Assembly: GCA_037576215.1 (NCBI GenBank)
Contig: JBANDB010000003.1
Coordinates: forward strand, 4,154,001 to 4,218,000
Direction of reading: 5' to 3'
Length of the DNA stretch: 64,000 nt
Origin: Armillaria gallica
Taxonomy: Eukaryota; Basidiomycota; Agaricomycetes; Agaricales; Physalacriaceae
Shown here in pieces: positions 11,504 to 23,867 of the stretch. The notes beneath the pieces were generated by a model, which was not told the DNA's origin, did not search any database, and saw only the letters and a program-made list of their open reading frames with translations. The first letter of the stretch is position 1; each line of letters starts with the position of its first letter. Made by a program: the position numbers and the translations under genes.

Positions 11504-12702
11504 ATGGATTACAGCGCTCTTGGATTCAAAGAAATACTGGTCAGATTGGAGGACGGCTCAGTTGCTGTGGTTACGATTAACAGGGCCTCACAGTGAGTAC
11601 TTGGCGTCGTCTTGCTTTGCTCGCAATTCACCTGCATTCTCTGTACTTAGACGAAATAGTTTCAGTCTCGGCCTGTGTAATGAACTCATTCGCATCTTCG
11701 AGCTCGTAGACAAAGACGATCGTGTGCGAGTGGTCATCCTGACAGCAGATCCCACCGCTCCCGCTTTCTGTGCAGGCGTAGGTCTCGTCGACTTGTCACG
11801 GCCTTGTCTGACAAGTCTACCTTTCAGGCCGATCTGTCAGGCGGTTGGAGTGGCCTTTCTCGCGATGAAAAGCCATCCGGCACGTTCTCCTTGAACACCC
11901 ACTAATTGCATAATATTGACTAAAGCCTCAGACTTTCGAGATCCCGGCGGTAGAGTTGCCCTGGTCGTCTACAATTGCCGCAAAATAACAATCTCGGCAG
12001 TGAATGGACATGCTGTAGGCACGATCCGTCCTACCTAACTCCAGATCCTCACAAATTCGTGTAGGCTGGAGCTGGTGTCACTGCTCTGCAGCTCCCCTTT
12101 GATTTCCGTTTCGTATGGTCTGGAGCTAAGATAACGCTGCCTTTCATCAGAAGAGGTGTTACTCCGGAGAGTAAGCTATCCACGTTGTTCGCATGAATGT
12201 GTACATATTCTTACTCCGTCACAGGCTTGTCTTCCCTTCTCCTTCCGCGGCTCATAGGTCTCTCTCATGCCAAGGCCTTGCTACTCACCGGAGCCACAGT
12301 CCAACCAAATTCTCCGCACATCCAAGGTCTCTACCACGACGCGTTACCCACCAGAGAGGAGGTTTTCCCCGCAAGCTTGAGCTTTGCCAAAGAGCTAGCC
12401 GCCAATACATCCCAGGTGTCCATCGCGTACGCGAAAGGGCTACTTCATCACCCGGGAAATACAGTTGAAGAAACGTTTCTACTCGAATCAAGGGCACTTG
12501 CAGAGGCTTCGAAGAGTCGAGATGCTGAGGAACTGACTCACGCTTTCTTTGAACGACGACGTCCGAATTTGAAGGACACTGCCTCTAAAAATATGCCGGA
12601 GTGGTACCCGTGGGTAAGTTCAAATCACGCTTGTAAGCGCTCTTTAGTCGTTGCTGATGATATTATTAGTGGACGCGTGTCGACGTCAAATCTAGGCTCT
12701 GA
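11504..12702 (+). CDS. Peroxisomal enoyl-CoA hydratase/isomerase
   Basis: Seven exons: 11504-11592, 11651-11777, 11828-11879, 11932-12014, 12065-12170, 12225-12613, 12670-12702. They total 292 aa, typical for a crotonase. Visible fold markers: VVTINRAS at the N-terminus, the oxyanion-hole strand PAFCAGADLS, the second CoA-pocket strand ITISAVNGHAAGAGVTAL, then LPFDFRFV and PRLIGLSHAKALLLTG. The protein ends SRL, a type 1 peroxisomal targeting signal, so beta-oxidation or double-bond isomerisation in peroxisomes is the expected role. The third intron (11880-11931) can only be closed with a GC donor; the nearby GT breaks the frame. That junction is the weakest part of the model. Whether it is hydratase or isomerase cannot be decided here. 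Confidence 0.85.
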
Positions 12703-13090
12703 GCGATATTGAAGATATGGTATACGCCCCAAAACTGCCATATTATTGCAGTCGTCATCTATATTCCGGATTGCTAATGTGTATCAGTGTACTGCTAGGT
12801 CAATGGCATACATTTATTTTTCTATCCCAGAAAACAAGCCAACCTTATGCTATTAGGTTTGGCCCATCTGAAGCAGGTTACTTCATCCTTCTTCTCCCGT
12901 CGACTCATAAGCAATAGATTCTACTTTTGTGAGTTAACTTACACGCCAGTCATCTGACAGGTTGCGCAATACGCGTTTCCTCTGGCGCAACGGTTCTCCA
13001 ACGAGCACGACATCTCTGACAATGACATACTTATAAGAGGGATTCCGTACAGAGAGTGGTTTCATACTCCCCCCTCTAGCAGCACTTGCA

Positions 13091-14787
13091 ATGGCCCCTG
13101 TCGCAGTCGCCGACGTCACTCCTCGCCAATCAGCCGCGAGCAAAGAAAAGCTCTTCAATCCCTTCTACTCTCCTGCTATAAGCGATGATGGCGATGCTTC
13201 TTACAAGTTCGCTCAATTCAAGGTGTGCCCACATTCACAAGCTCAATTCCTGAAGAAAACTGACTAGGGTGCCTGGCAGCCTTATTTCCCCAATGTTTCC
13301 TGGGAACCACTGCCTGAATTCGAAGTCACAGAACGTGGGAACTTTGCAGATCCCGAAAAGAGATCCCTGTTGGGAGCTGTACAAAAAGTCAAGCATCTCA
13401 CACCAGCCATCGGGACCGAAATCCTCGGAATCGATCTTCGCCAATTATCGGATGCACAGAAGGATGACCTGTGAGTAGTTTTATCAGCATTTGAACGGTA
13501 CCTCAACTCGTTTATCTTAAAATAGGGCCCTGCTTGTAGGCGAAAGGGGCATCGTAGGTACGTAATGCGGATGAGGGTATGTCGGTGATAGTGACGGTCT
13601 CGGGATTTGACAGTCTTTCGCGATCAAGACATCGATATCTACGGCCAGCTTGATATTGCTCGTCATTACGGACCCCTCCACAAGCACGCAACAACCCCCA
13701 TTCCCAAGAATGGATTGGAAGAGGTTCATGGTACGGAGAGGTCTCCCTTTGCATATGAGATCTGATCACAAACGTGCTTCAACAGTTGTCTATAACGACG
13801 CATCCCGCCGGCCCGATCCGTCTGCATTTTCGAAGCTAGAATTATGGCACTCAGATGTCAGTTGTAATCTCGTTTCCGTTCTTCCTCTCAATGTGCTAAA
13901 AAATCATATTTACGATAGGTCAGCTACGAGGTTCAGCCGCCCAGTACAACGTCATTCAAGGTCATCACTGGACCCGAGTTTGGTATGAACTTCGGCGCTT
14001 ATTGTCCTTATCAATGTTGCCTAATCTTTCGCTAGGCGGTGATACCCTGTTCTCATCTGGGTGAGTGATGAATCGACCAATCGAGATGTCCTTGTACTTA
14101 CCCCAATTGGCGTTAACTTTTAAGCTACGCATTGTATTCTTCACTCTCCCCCGGGTTTCAGAAATATTTAGAAGGTTTGGAAGCTGTTCATAGCGGCGTT
14201 GCGCAGGCGGAAGGTGCGCGTGCTGCAGGATTACCCGTGCGCCGGAAGGAAATCGAAAGCGTTCATCCTGTTGTTCGAGTACATCCGGCAACAGGGTGGA
14301 AGAGCGTCTACGTCAATCCCGGTAAGCCTATCTTACGCTTGCAATGGACGTCAACTACATTGCTATTCCCGCAGGTTTCACCAGGCGCATTGTGGGCGTT
14401 TCCAAGGCGGAATCCGATGCTATTCTGGAGTTCCTCTTCCACCAGATCAGTGACAACCCGGACCATCAAGTCAGAATCAAGTGGGAACCAGGTTCGATCG
14501 TCTTCTGGGATAACAGGGTGCGTAAACCAAGTATTCGGCTTGATCATTCAAGGATTTTACCATTTGACCAGGTCGTAACCCATTCCGCAACATTTGACTT
14601 TTGGCCCGAGACGAGGCACGCTCTAAGAGCTACTCCGCATGGAGAAAAGCCAACCTCAGTAGAAGAGTATGAACGAACGACGGGCAAAGTAGCGAAAGAC
14701 CGACAACTTGAGATTTGGAAACAGAAGGGGTTGAAGGTCGATAGTCCTTCCAAAACTGTCGGGAAAGTACGAGGCTACAATGATTGA
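13091..14787 (+). CDS. TauD/TfdA-family 2-oxoglutarate dioxygenase (JLP1-like)
   Basis: Ten exons: 13091-13222, 13268-13470, 13526-13557, 13614-13730, 13786-13856, 13919-13982, 14036-14060, 14125-14321, 14375-14517, 14572-14787. They total 399 aa in frame. Iron ligands are visible: HSD in LELWHSDVSYE (His and Asp) and the distal His in VVTHSATFDFWP. The Arg that holds 2-oxoglutarate is expected in RHALRATP. Also typical are GTEILGIDLRQL, FRDQDIDIYGQLDIARHYG and GGDTLFSSGYALYSSLSP. Known relatives oxidise sulfonates, alkyl sulfates or related compounds to release sulfite or sulfate in the cytosol; the substrate here is not determinable. A TATAAGA element near 13031 lies about 60 bp upstream of the ATG. 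Confidence 0.92.
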
Positions 14788-15595
14788 TGTAATAGTAAGA
14801 GTTTGTATCTTGTATCTTGTAAATACTTGCATAGAAATATCGAGGGAAGAGTCAGATCCATCTTGCATCTGATCCGATTGCATACGAGTATCAGATCGAT
14901 CACTTTCCCTTCACTCTCCCGCGGCGCTTCGGGCCGAAACGTCGGGCCGGAAGACATGAATGACTGCAGTGGAGGACTCGGATCCTCTTGATCATAAATA
15001 ACGCGTAACGGACGGGTCTGGATATGTTGAATGTAGCTTCTTTTTGAATGCGAATGACCAGCCACTAGTATTCTTTCTGTGATGTTGCCGGATCTTCCAA
15101 ATAGGCCTCGCAACCCCCACGGGGAGAGCTCCAGCCTCCATCGAACGACCAATTGATCACAAGTCAGAACTAGATCTACTTACTCAACGGTGGCGCCTAC
15201 CTATCTTGATGCTATATTCATATTTGGTGTAATCCGTATTAGATCCGGGTTAGATCCAACCTCTCACAAAAGGTCGCATCCCCAAGGATAAAAAATAATA
15301 CGCATGTGAAAATACTATGTACTTATTACACATTACAAGTGTTCAACGTTCAACGGACAGAAGGATGTTATGCTAACACTAAAGCATTAATAAGATCTCG
15401 TAAAAATGTGAACACGGTGAACAACACAACTGATTATGCACAGAACCCAATGGAACAACAATGCAGAGAATGAAGGTAATGATAGTAACGGAGGGGGAGG
15501 TGATGAGCTAGACGCGCAATGTAGGGCGTTCAATTAATACGGGCTAACAGGAAAAAAGACGTCTGAGAGTCATAACTGATAAATCGACAAAATTC
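14788..15595. other. Convergent intergenic region
   Basis: About 800 bp between the stops of the dioxygenase gene (+) and the GATA factor (-). AT-rich, consistent with two 3' UTRs. No gene, RNA or repeat seen. Confidence 0.5.
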
Positions 15596-18332
15596 CTAAC
15601 GCGTAGGGGGGTGGGAGTGGGCTGTTCTTACGAAAGATTGGGGCTGCATCTGGTCCGAGGAGTATGAGCGGTTGTTCGTCGCCCAAGGCGGGGGAGGAGC
15701 AGCCATTGAGGTCGGCGCCGAAGGAGGAGGGTGAATACTTGGCTGCGACGATAAACGACTAGCATCAGAGATTGGAGACTGCTCCTGCGCGGGGGCCACG
15801 GGCACAAGCTGAAAGGAACTTTGATGGTGCTGAGCCTGTTGAGACGTCGAAGGCCTCTCGATAGGTGACTCCGGCTCGGTTTTTCGCCGTGCTTGATGTT
15901 TGGCTGACCGAGAATGCGACTTGTCCTGCTCCGCTGCCCGTGCAGAAGCACGAAGTGTATCCATATCGATACGGGGTGGTTCAGCGCCATTGTGCTGTTT
16001 ATCTTGCTTCCGCATTAGCTTCGCATAGTCTGAAACCCCGTATATAGATCAACGACCGAGTAAAAAAAGAACATAGGAATTAATACGTACGGAGTCCACA
16101 TGCATTGCATAGGGTCCTCGCCCCGTCAGGCCCTCTGCGCCATTCTGGCGTTTCCCTTATATTACAGGAATGGCATTTTCCCGGAGGAGTGGCCCGCTGC
16201 CCAGACCAAGCATCGGAAGACGAGTCAGCCTCAAACGGTGGCAAAATATATAAGATACTCACGCTTCGCTTCCTATACTTGTTCTTCGTCTGGCCAATTG
16301 AACCACCACCTCCGGCGGTACTTGTCGCACGTTTGCTGCGTATTAGCTCCATGTCGAGTTCAGCGGCAGACGGTGCTTTGGGTGGAGGATCAGGCGAAGC
16401 ATATTCCTATTGAGATCAGGGCCGTGGCGTGAATATCTTTAACGCCGACCTTCAAGAAATCAGTACGCACCTCAGGGTAGGATCCTTCGGTTTCCCCCGC
16501 AGCACCATCATGAGACATATCTTCCCATGGACGCTTAGGTTGCCGATGATCATCGGGAGACCTGACAGTCACCGGGCTGTCAGTTCTGACACGCTCGCTG
16601 TCGGGTTGCATCTGTCGCCGAAGATCTTCCAAAAGTCGGACAACATAGTTGGCTCGGCCTTGCATATCAGCCAGCTCTGCAGGAGAGGGCTGAGAATGGG
16701 GAATGCTAGCTTGCATTTGTGCTACATTTAATGTTTGATCCTGCTCAAAATCCAATATTCCAGGAGACATACCATAACGGCTGGCAAATGAATATAAAAC
16801 CGCACAATGCTTGATGATCTATTTCAAGGGGTGAAATGATGCGAAAGTTATGGAGACGCATCTCTTACCTCATTAACTAGGCTGTCGCGAGCAGAGGCGC
16901 CATTTGGAGGATAAGAAGCCGTTCGCGTATCAACATCAGTGGGAATCAAGGCCGTTGTTCTGGTGAAAGAAGGTTGTGGTTGTGGCTGCTGGACAGGTGG
17001 TGGAGGTGGTGCCGGAACATGCATCGTTTGGGGTTGTATATGCTGGTGAGGATGCTGCTGGACTGGCGGAGGAGGGGCTGGTGCAGGTATGGCTGGAGGG
17101 GCTGGCGCAGGTACAGGGGCGGCCACAGGTGCAGGGGCGGGTATAGGTTGCTGATGGTGATGTTGATGCATAGGATGAGAAGGCGCAGGAGGATGGTGGT
17201 GAGCATGCAGCTGAGAATGCGGTTGCTCCCAATGGTCTTGAGATTGTGGCGGTGGAGGATGGACAGGTGACTGGTAGGCCGGATTCATATGATGAGGATG
17301 TTGGGCATGAACTTCTGGCGGTCGCGGTTGCGAAGGCGGCATGTACGATTGCTGATACGACGCATACCCAGGATGAGGTTGCACTGGACTATGGTGATGC
17401 ATATTATGAGTATGAGGACTAGGACTAGGATGAACTGGCGGGCCGGGAGGCATGGGAGGATATGGGCTTGCTGGATGCTGCTGATGTTGGTGATGAGACG
17501 GGTGAGGCGGCGGCGGCTGTTGATGCGGCTGGTGACCCTGGTGCGCCTGATGAGACTGGGACGGATGCATGTAAGGTGTGTGTGCATAATGTGCAGGAGA
17601 ATACGACATCTATTCATACGATGAGCGGTCAAATATCAAGCACGACAGCAGACTTACAGGAGGTGGTCGAGCATCGCGAGGTACATCGACAGAAGACGAA
17701 CTACTTGTACGTGGCCGCTTGTGATGACCGTGCAGATGGGATAAGTCGTCGCCACCGCGCATGGTTCCACTATTGCTGGCCATGGGTGCTGGCGCCTGAG
17801 CCATTTGGCCAGAAAGCGGCATTCCAGGTGCAACATAGCCGCCATGATCATGTCTTGGTGGTGGGTGTGAATATTCCATTATTTTATGTGCAGGTTGTTC
17901 GTGGCTTGCAGATAAAGGTGGGGTATGCTGCTGCTGAGGCTCGGGATGGTGAGTGGACGCCGGCGAGATAGAAGTATGTGCATTTGCGCGTCGCCATTGT
18001 TCAACATGACGGAGAGACGGGTCCTGGCGAATATCCTGACGAACTTGATGGTCCTGGCGTACAGAATGCTCCTGACGCATGGGCTGGTCCGGTCGCATAG
18101 GGTGCTCTTGTCGTATAGCATGGTCCTGACGCACAGAATGGTCCTGCAACTGGGCAGAGGGATCGACAGCTACTGATACATGTCCAGATGAAGGACTGTC
18201 CTGGGCCAAGGGGGGCAAGCGATAGGAAAAGTTGAGGTCTTTTAGTGAGGGCAAACGTCTGTTATTGTACGAGTTTGGTGGTGGAGGGAGAGAATATCTC
18301 GAGTCCTGCGTTGCATGGTGAGCAGCAGCCAT
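15596..18332 (-). CDS. GATA-type zinc finger transcription factor, His/Pro/Gln-rich
   Basis: Six exons on the minus strand: 18332-17658, 17609-16869, 16818-16471, 16406-16263, 16196-16091, 16029-15596. They give 815 aa in frame. The single GATA finger is near residue 640: [15 protein letters not shown] ending LCNACGLHYAKL, a C-x2-C-x18-C-x2-C finger like White-collar and related fungal types, followed by a basic tail. Most of the rest is low complexity: an RQ[D/E]H hexapeptide repeat (residues 63-104), an exon coding almost only His, Pro, Gln and Ser, and a helix ([14 protein letters not shown]) that may dimerise. I chose the GGGCAG acceptor for exon 5 because a CTGAC branch point lies just upstream. 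No PAS domain is visible, so it is not an obvious WC-2. Role inferred: sequence-specific transcription regulator in the nucleus. Confidence 0.88.
18021..18146 (-). repeat. Degenerate hexapeptide-coding tandem repeat in the GATA gene
   Basis: About seven degenerate copies of an 18-bp unit encode variants of H-x-[V/M/I]-R-[Q/P]-[D/E]. They are part of the coding exon and vary in sequence, as expected for a disordered, expandable segment. Confidence 0.7.
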
Positions 18333-20888
18333 GAGCGGGCTAACAAGGATCTGCTGTTAAAGACTAAGATCAGGAGATGCAGCGGTGATGCAGCGTTTTC
18401 GATGAGGTTTTCGAATCTGGATATATGTATCTCCCGATGACGGCGGATCTTGAAATGAGTACAAGTCAACAGACTTGCATTTTTGAACGGGTAAGGAGGG
18501 AACAAGAACCTGTATTCCACACGAGAGCACCAATTCCTTCCGTTGACAACCCGCAAGCAAGACGACCACGTCGGAGACGAATCGGACAGCGAGCAAACGA
18601 GACAGCAGACGCTACAGCTCGCAATACAGCGAGGACGGCAAGGGCAGGAAAGGGCGCTGGTGTCGATGGCGATGGAAGGCAAAGGAGAGTTGCCAACAAT
18701 TGAGCGGACGGAAATGCGCCCTGGACCAAGTCACCCCAGCCCGTCAGATCTCGCTCAGTCGGAGTTTTAAATTACCTTATTTTTCGTTATTTTCTGCATA
18801 AATTTATCGGGCTTCAAAATACTCGGAAACTGTCCTCGGTCCTTGGATATTACCTTCGTACAAGCTATCTAGTGCTACACTGGTGTTTTATTTCCTCTGA
18901 TATCCCTGCCCGCCCTCTTTCACGCTTTGGAGACGCTGAAACGCCAATACACGCAATCTCTGATCCACTTCTGTCCTATCTAGATCGATTAATCAACCCT
19001 TACGTGACCGAGTTCGTGACTTTTGTTCTCAGATGCGAAAGGTAAATCGGCGTCTTCTTCTCCTGTTTCCTCCCACCATTCCACCTTTGAAATGGTCTCC
19101 GTATGTGCTCCAGTACCCTTAGGAACCACCTTGAACTGTCGTCGTGCTTTCTGCATTTTCCCTCGCGTGTATGTACCTGATCAGATCCAGTAATTTCAAG
19201 GGCCCTGACCAAGATCACATTAGGTCAGATGGGAACAGACGTCCTGGAAATTGCCGAATCTCGCTGTGGTGCGCTTACTCCATTTGCTCCACTGGGACTA
19301 CCTCTTACAACATGCCGTTTCTGCTGCTATCTGCTCTTTTTCTTCCCTCCGCGAACGCCACGAGGTCCAGACCTTGTGGCACTGGCACTGTATCAGCTGC
19401 ACCCTCTGGTATTGTACGATCTTGGGCGAGTTTGCATCTACGCCCACTTTGTGGGCTTGATGGGCGTCAACCCTGTACAATTATGAATTGTCACTTGTCT
19501 CCCTCGGCAAAGATGCCGTATCCGTATGAACGGGAGCAATAATATCAGGCAATTTCATTCCTAGAAAGATTCGTGCTATAGGGGGTGAATTTCATCTCAT
19601 TATGAGGTACCTCAACTGACAGCAAGACCGAAACATACCTCTGCGTAGTATGTATAGGCTGTTCAGGCATTTATCCGGAAAACTTGACAATCCGGAAGGG
19701 CCTAATAACTTTGCAACGGCTCCGAGCCGATCCCAACGCATTTCCGTAAGATCTCAGTAGCGTGCGCATTAAATTTGGATAGGCTTTGAACATACATATC
19801 TGAGTGAAGAGCCTAGCGGTTCGTTCGCCTTCGTCCTGGAATCCGGCACACTTGTGAACTCGCGCTCAAGTTCGCCTACCACTGAACTCTATTTCTACTC
19901 GGGGGAAATCCCTGAGTCTGCGGCGCAAAAACGGACGATTCATTCGAGACGTCTTGAATGATATGCTTATTCGACAGGATTGATAAAAAAGGCCAGTACA
20001 AGCACCAGAGCCTAAAGTACTGTTCCCAGGCTTGGCTGTTTCCTATCATGGACTTCCTGTGAAAGTTCTTACCCGGCATCAGCATCGCGGCATCAGTCTC
20101 TTGTGCTACAATGTATAGCACAGGTTTAATATAGCCGATCTTGCTATGACGGAAGCGTTGCGGAGATGAAGACGCCACGATAATCGGGTATGCACAATGC
20201 AACTGGCGGCTCATTGCTCTTCGAAGGTTTCTGCCAGCAGCGAAGCTACGTTCTGACAGGAGGTACACAGAGCTACATTACCCCCGTGACATCCTCGGAA
20301 ACACCGTGGTAGGCCGTGGTTTCGACCTTGCTGGCTGTACTTTTAGCATAGTGAACGGCCTTTCATGAATGCATCTATGACGAAATGGCTGACTCGCACC
20401 GTCGCGTATGAATGTATGTAGCGGGACCTGTAGTGCCATTGAAGGAACATTGGTCACAGAACATGCCAAACTTGGAGATCTTCTAGAGATCGAGATGAAA
20501 TCATCCGAAATCCAAACAGAGCACTCTTCGCTGCTAAACGTTCGCGGGAAGTCGCTTCGAAACATCCGGCCACGCCCTGGCTTGCCACGCGATGGTGCAT
20601 ACTATTACCCGTGCGAGATCACACGATCACAATGTTTCGATCCCACAGAAAAGATCCAGGAAAAGATCTCACGCATCGATTTCAGTCGATCGTGGCTCCA
20701 GAGTCTATTAGATACAAAACGTCCCAATCGGTACCTTCATGTCGGGAGATGCAGCCAATAGACTAGGCCGGCTACATATCGGTATCCAGACATCTTCAAG
20801 GACGAGTCTGGGGGGGATCTGTTCGTACGGCATAGGTCCGATGATATTAGATGTGTATCCGGGGAACGCTGAAGCACTCACAACAACA
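18333..20888. other. Gene-poor region of 2.5 kb
   Basis: This holds the 5' region of the GATA gene and the 3' side of MED22. Short frames exist on both strands (for example + 19229-19486 and + 20408-20761, each with a true ATG), but none shows motifs, splice structure or conserved composition. Around 19140-19540 all three plus frames are open at once, so no single frame can be preferred. A non-coding transcript or decayed gene is possible. Confidence 0.4.
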
Positions 20889-21480
20889 TTAAGAATTCGT
20901 ACGATTCTCGGCGCATGCCTGTGAACTTGACAACAATTCATCAAGCAGCGCAGCTACCTTCTGCCTCGCTTCGGACTTTTCCTTTCGGACAGCTTTAAGT
21001 TCGGCATCTCGTCGTTGCGAAATCTGGGATTCATCAGATAGAAGAAGCAGTAGCTTCATGGAATGCGTTATAGAAAGCAACGAGTTCGCAGCCCGAACCT
21101 ATACCCTTGTGCATGAAAGGCCAGAAGGGGCATCGCACGCAACGAACGGGCGTACCATGGATTCTGCTCGAGACTGGGCTTGAAAGGCTTCTTGGGCCAT
21201 TCGGAACTTGTCCTTATCTCCTATCTTCAGAAGAGATCAGATGTGCCCTTCATATTGGAGTTGGTATACATACCGAAGCGAGGCTGACGAGGTCGACCAT
21301 GCCGTCGACGAGGGTTTCTACTTCCAAATCTACTTTTTTGTTCCATTCTTCTTCAATGGCATCGAGGTATTCGGATGAGTTTTGATCGACGAGACTTTGC
21401 AGGGTGCTTCCTCTCTGCAAGAGATTGGCGGTTGGAAGAGCAGACGGCCTGGATACATCGGTTTGCGGGATTTCGGACAT
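20889..21480 (-). CDS. MED22: Mediator subunit 22
   Basis: Three exons, 21480-21274, 21224-21156 and 21098-20889, give 161 aa, the usual size. After a short N-terminus the product is almost wholly helical: YLDAIEEEWNKKVDLEVE, LVDGMVDLVSLASIGDKDKFR, then the MED22/Surf5 signature SRAESMVRAANSLLSITHSMK and LLLLSDESQISQRRDAEL. Known role: head-module subunit of Mediator, bridging activators and RNA polymerase II in the nucleus. It is head to head with TGS1, 120 bp between ATGs, so the two probably share a promoter. Confidence 0.88.
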
Positions 21481-21600
21481 GATGAAAGAGGAATTAGTGT
21501 ATTGTGGCCTATTTTGATTACGGGCCGTGTGCCGAACCAATGCCGACTTCGGCCAGAAAGCCTAATCCAGAGTCTGGTTCACAGTTTACCTCTTGCCATC

Positions 21601-22743
21601 ATGGGTAAGTCGCGCAAACGTAGTGCTCCTTTCACTGGACTTTCCCGTTTTCTTGAGACTGCCTTCGACCAGGCCTCTACCGAAGTAAATGCCCTTCCGA
21701 CTCCAGCTTGTTCAGGAAGCTCAAATGACGCAGAAGTCGAGACCGCGGAACCACCGCTGAAAAAGCACAAACCGGACCAGCGACCCGCAAGTGTGACTCC
21801 CAGGGTGTCTCCACAAAATGACTTTGGTCCTCATTGGGTACAGAAGTACGACGCCACGGAGCTCGTCGAACACTACACAGATCTCTCCCAGGTTCCAGAG
21901 CACCTCAAAAAATGTTCGTGAACTTACGTTGGTCCCCATCCATCGCTGACCCTAAGGGCAATCAATCAAATCAGATTTCTCCCAGCGTGCACGTTTTTTC
22001 TCTCTCTATTCAACCCCTCCTGGCTGTCTGTTGGACGAGGAAGGCTGGTACAGTGTAACCCCGGAACTCATTGCAAACCAGATTGCCGAAAGGTGTCGTT
22101 GTGACACCATCCTCGACGCGTTTTGCGGCGTCGGAGGAAACGCAATCGCCTTTGCAAAGACGTGCCAGAGAGGTGCGTGGCGTGGGCTGTTGTCTACATC
22201 GATACTACTGACAACATCACGCCGACAGTAATAGCGCTGGATACCTCTCCCACACGTTTGGCCTTGGCACGGCACAACGCAAAGATATACGGAGTCGCAG
22301 ATAACATCGAGTTCATCCTTTCTGATTATCTCTCCTTTGCCAAATCGTGCCTGACCATACGAGAACGATCCCCGCATCGAGCCATCGACGTCGTGTTCCT
22401 GAGTCCTCCGTGGGGCGGACCATCATATCTAGCAGGAACACCATCTCCAATAAAAGTCGGTGGCGCATCCCAGGACCAGTCAACAGAATACCCATCGTAT
22501 TCATTGGCATCAATCCAGCCAATCCATGGCGCTGACTTATTCCGTCTTACTCGTCAGATGACGCCCAACGTGGCTTACTATCTCCCAAGAAATACCGATG
22601 TGCAAGAACTTGGGGCCCTCTTGGATGACCGCGCGCAGACAAAGGAATATATCGAGGTGGAGGAAGAGTGGATGGGTTCAAAGCTGAAAGCTTTGACGTG
22701 CTATTTTGGAGGTTTAGTTCAGGGTCAAGGAGACCTGTTTTGA
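21601..22743 (+). CDS. TGS1: Trimethylguanosine synthase
   Basis: Three exons, 21601-21913, 21975-22172 and 22229-22743, give 341 aa. The N-terminal about 75 residues are basic and disordered (GKSRKRSAPF, PPLKKHKPD). The methyltransferase core follows: GPHWVQKYDATELVEHY, CLLDEEGWYSVTPE, SAM motif I DAFCGVGGNAIAFA, VIALDTSP, then SPPWGGPSYL, whose Trp stacks on the m7G cap. Known role: converts the m7G cap of snRNAs and snoRNAs to 2,2,7-trimethylguanosine. Length matches the compact fungal enzymes, which lack the long animal N-terminus. Confidence 0.95.
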
Positions 22744-23429
22744 GAGATCTTGTTGTTTTGTTATCTGTATGCTTACTATTGGTGCTACATTGATAGATCG
22801 ACTTCTATATACGAAAAAGGGTAACCGCAAACGCAAACACGGGTTCTTGAAACCGATAACTCGGTACATTTTCGTCGACATTTATTAAATGAGGTATTTG
22901 GATACACTCCCCGATTCCTTCTTCTGAGTTTGCCTTTCATCATGTTTATTGAGATAATTTCTCTTCGCTAGTACCTGGACAAGTATGTCTTCGGCTGAGG
23001 ACAACAGTCTTGCCTTCACGCCATGGTCTCACTACTTGTCCCTGTCCATGATCTCCTTGACTTCGTAAACCGGGAATGGACCCGATGCAAGCTTCTTGCT
23101 TGCTTTGGAATGTCCAATGGCCCTTTTTATGCTTCAAGTATGGTACTTAGATCTACATCATGCACTGGCGTTTGGCCGACGCCACCAGTACTTGAGACTA
23201 ATTTTCTCACCAGATCTCTTCCGTACCTGTTACGCACCCCAGGGGACAGTGCCCCAGCACTCGCACGCCTCCATCTCCACCTTAAAAATTACATGCTTTC
23301 AGGCTTCGTAAAAGCTACGCTGAAGACACGACTTTCACACTTTTTTTGTGTACTTATGCCGTTAGTTATTTGATACTCACATCGCACGTCCAGGTCGCTG
23401 ACCAAGGCTTTTCCTATTGAATTGCTGGC
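22744..23429. other. Intergenic, no supported gene
   Basis: Downstream of TGS1. A plus frame at 23023-23373 without convincing motifs is the only long one. Nothing else seen. Confidence 0.4.
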
Positions 23430-23700
23430 ATTGGTGGCGGCTCAATAGACCTCGACAAATTCACAACAAAACGGAAGCGTTGCGACGCCGTTGTCACCCC
23501 ATCTGTATAGAGGACCAAGTAGTCATTGATTGTAATACATACGCAATGCACTTCTGGCAGGCTGACAGACAAAGATCTCTCAAAGGGTGGGATTGCTGTC
23601 CAAGATCTCGATCACGTCGCTTCCAAGATCCTCAAGTGCGATGTGCCAAAGAGGATACTAAGCGGCGCTTACTGCGACACGGTGGTATGACTGAACAGGC
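23430..23700 (+). pseudogene. Coding-like fragments, possible short-chain dehydrogenase remnant
   Basis: One frame reads IAGIGGGSIDLDKF and runs to a stop at about 23509. About 55 bp later, another reads LTDKDLSKGGIAVQDLDHV, then KILKCDVPKRILSGAY, and ends at a stop near 23688. The second piece has the feel of the C-terminal part of an Ayr1-like short-chain dehydrogenase, but there is no Rossmann motif or catalytic Tyr-x3-Lys nearby. Seen: coding-like composition and broken frames. Inferred: gene relic. The family call is weak. Confidence 0.3.
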
Positions 23701-23867
23701 TTGTCGACATCATGGAACTGGCGAGGTATTCTGTCCAATCAACAGGTATTAAAACGATTATCAACGAGTAAATATACACGGAAACAGTTTGTCTAAACTT
23801 GAGTATGCGTAGTTTCTTCTACCACCTTCAGTGCGTTCAACAGCCAAGAAACAGCCCACAACTAAAG

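Noticed and set aside
16936..17632. Several overlapping frames rich in Met, Arg, Thr or Cys
   Set aside because: Shadows of the His/Pro/Gln-rich exon of the GATA factor caused by its repetitive codons.
18361..18780. Plus-strand frames upstream of the GATA gene
   Set aside because: They sit in the GATA 5' region, are short and have no motif.
19140..19545. Three overlapping plus-strand frames, one of 132 codons
   Set aside because: All three frames are open together, composition is odd and no homology is visible, so none can be preferred as a gene.
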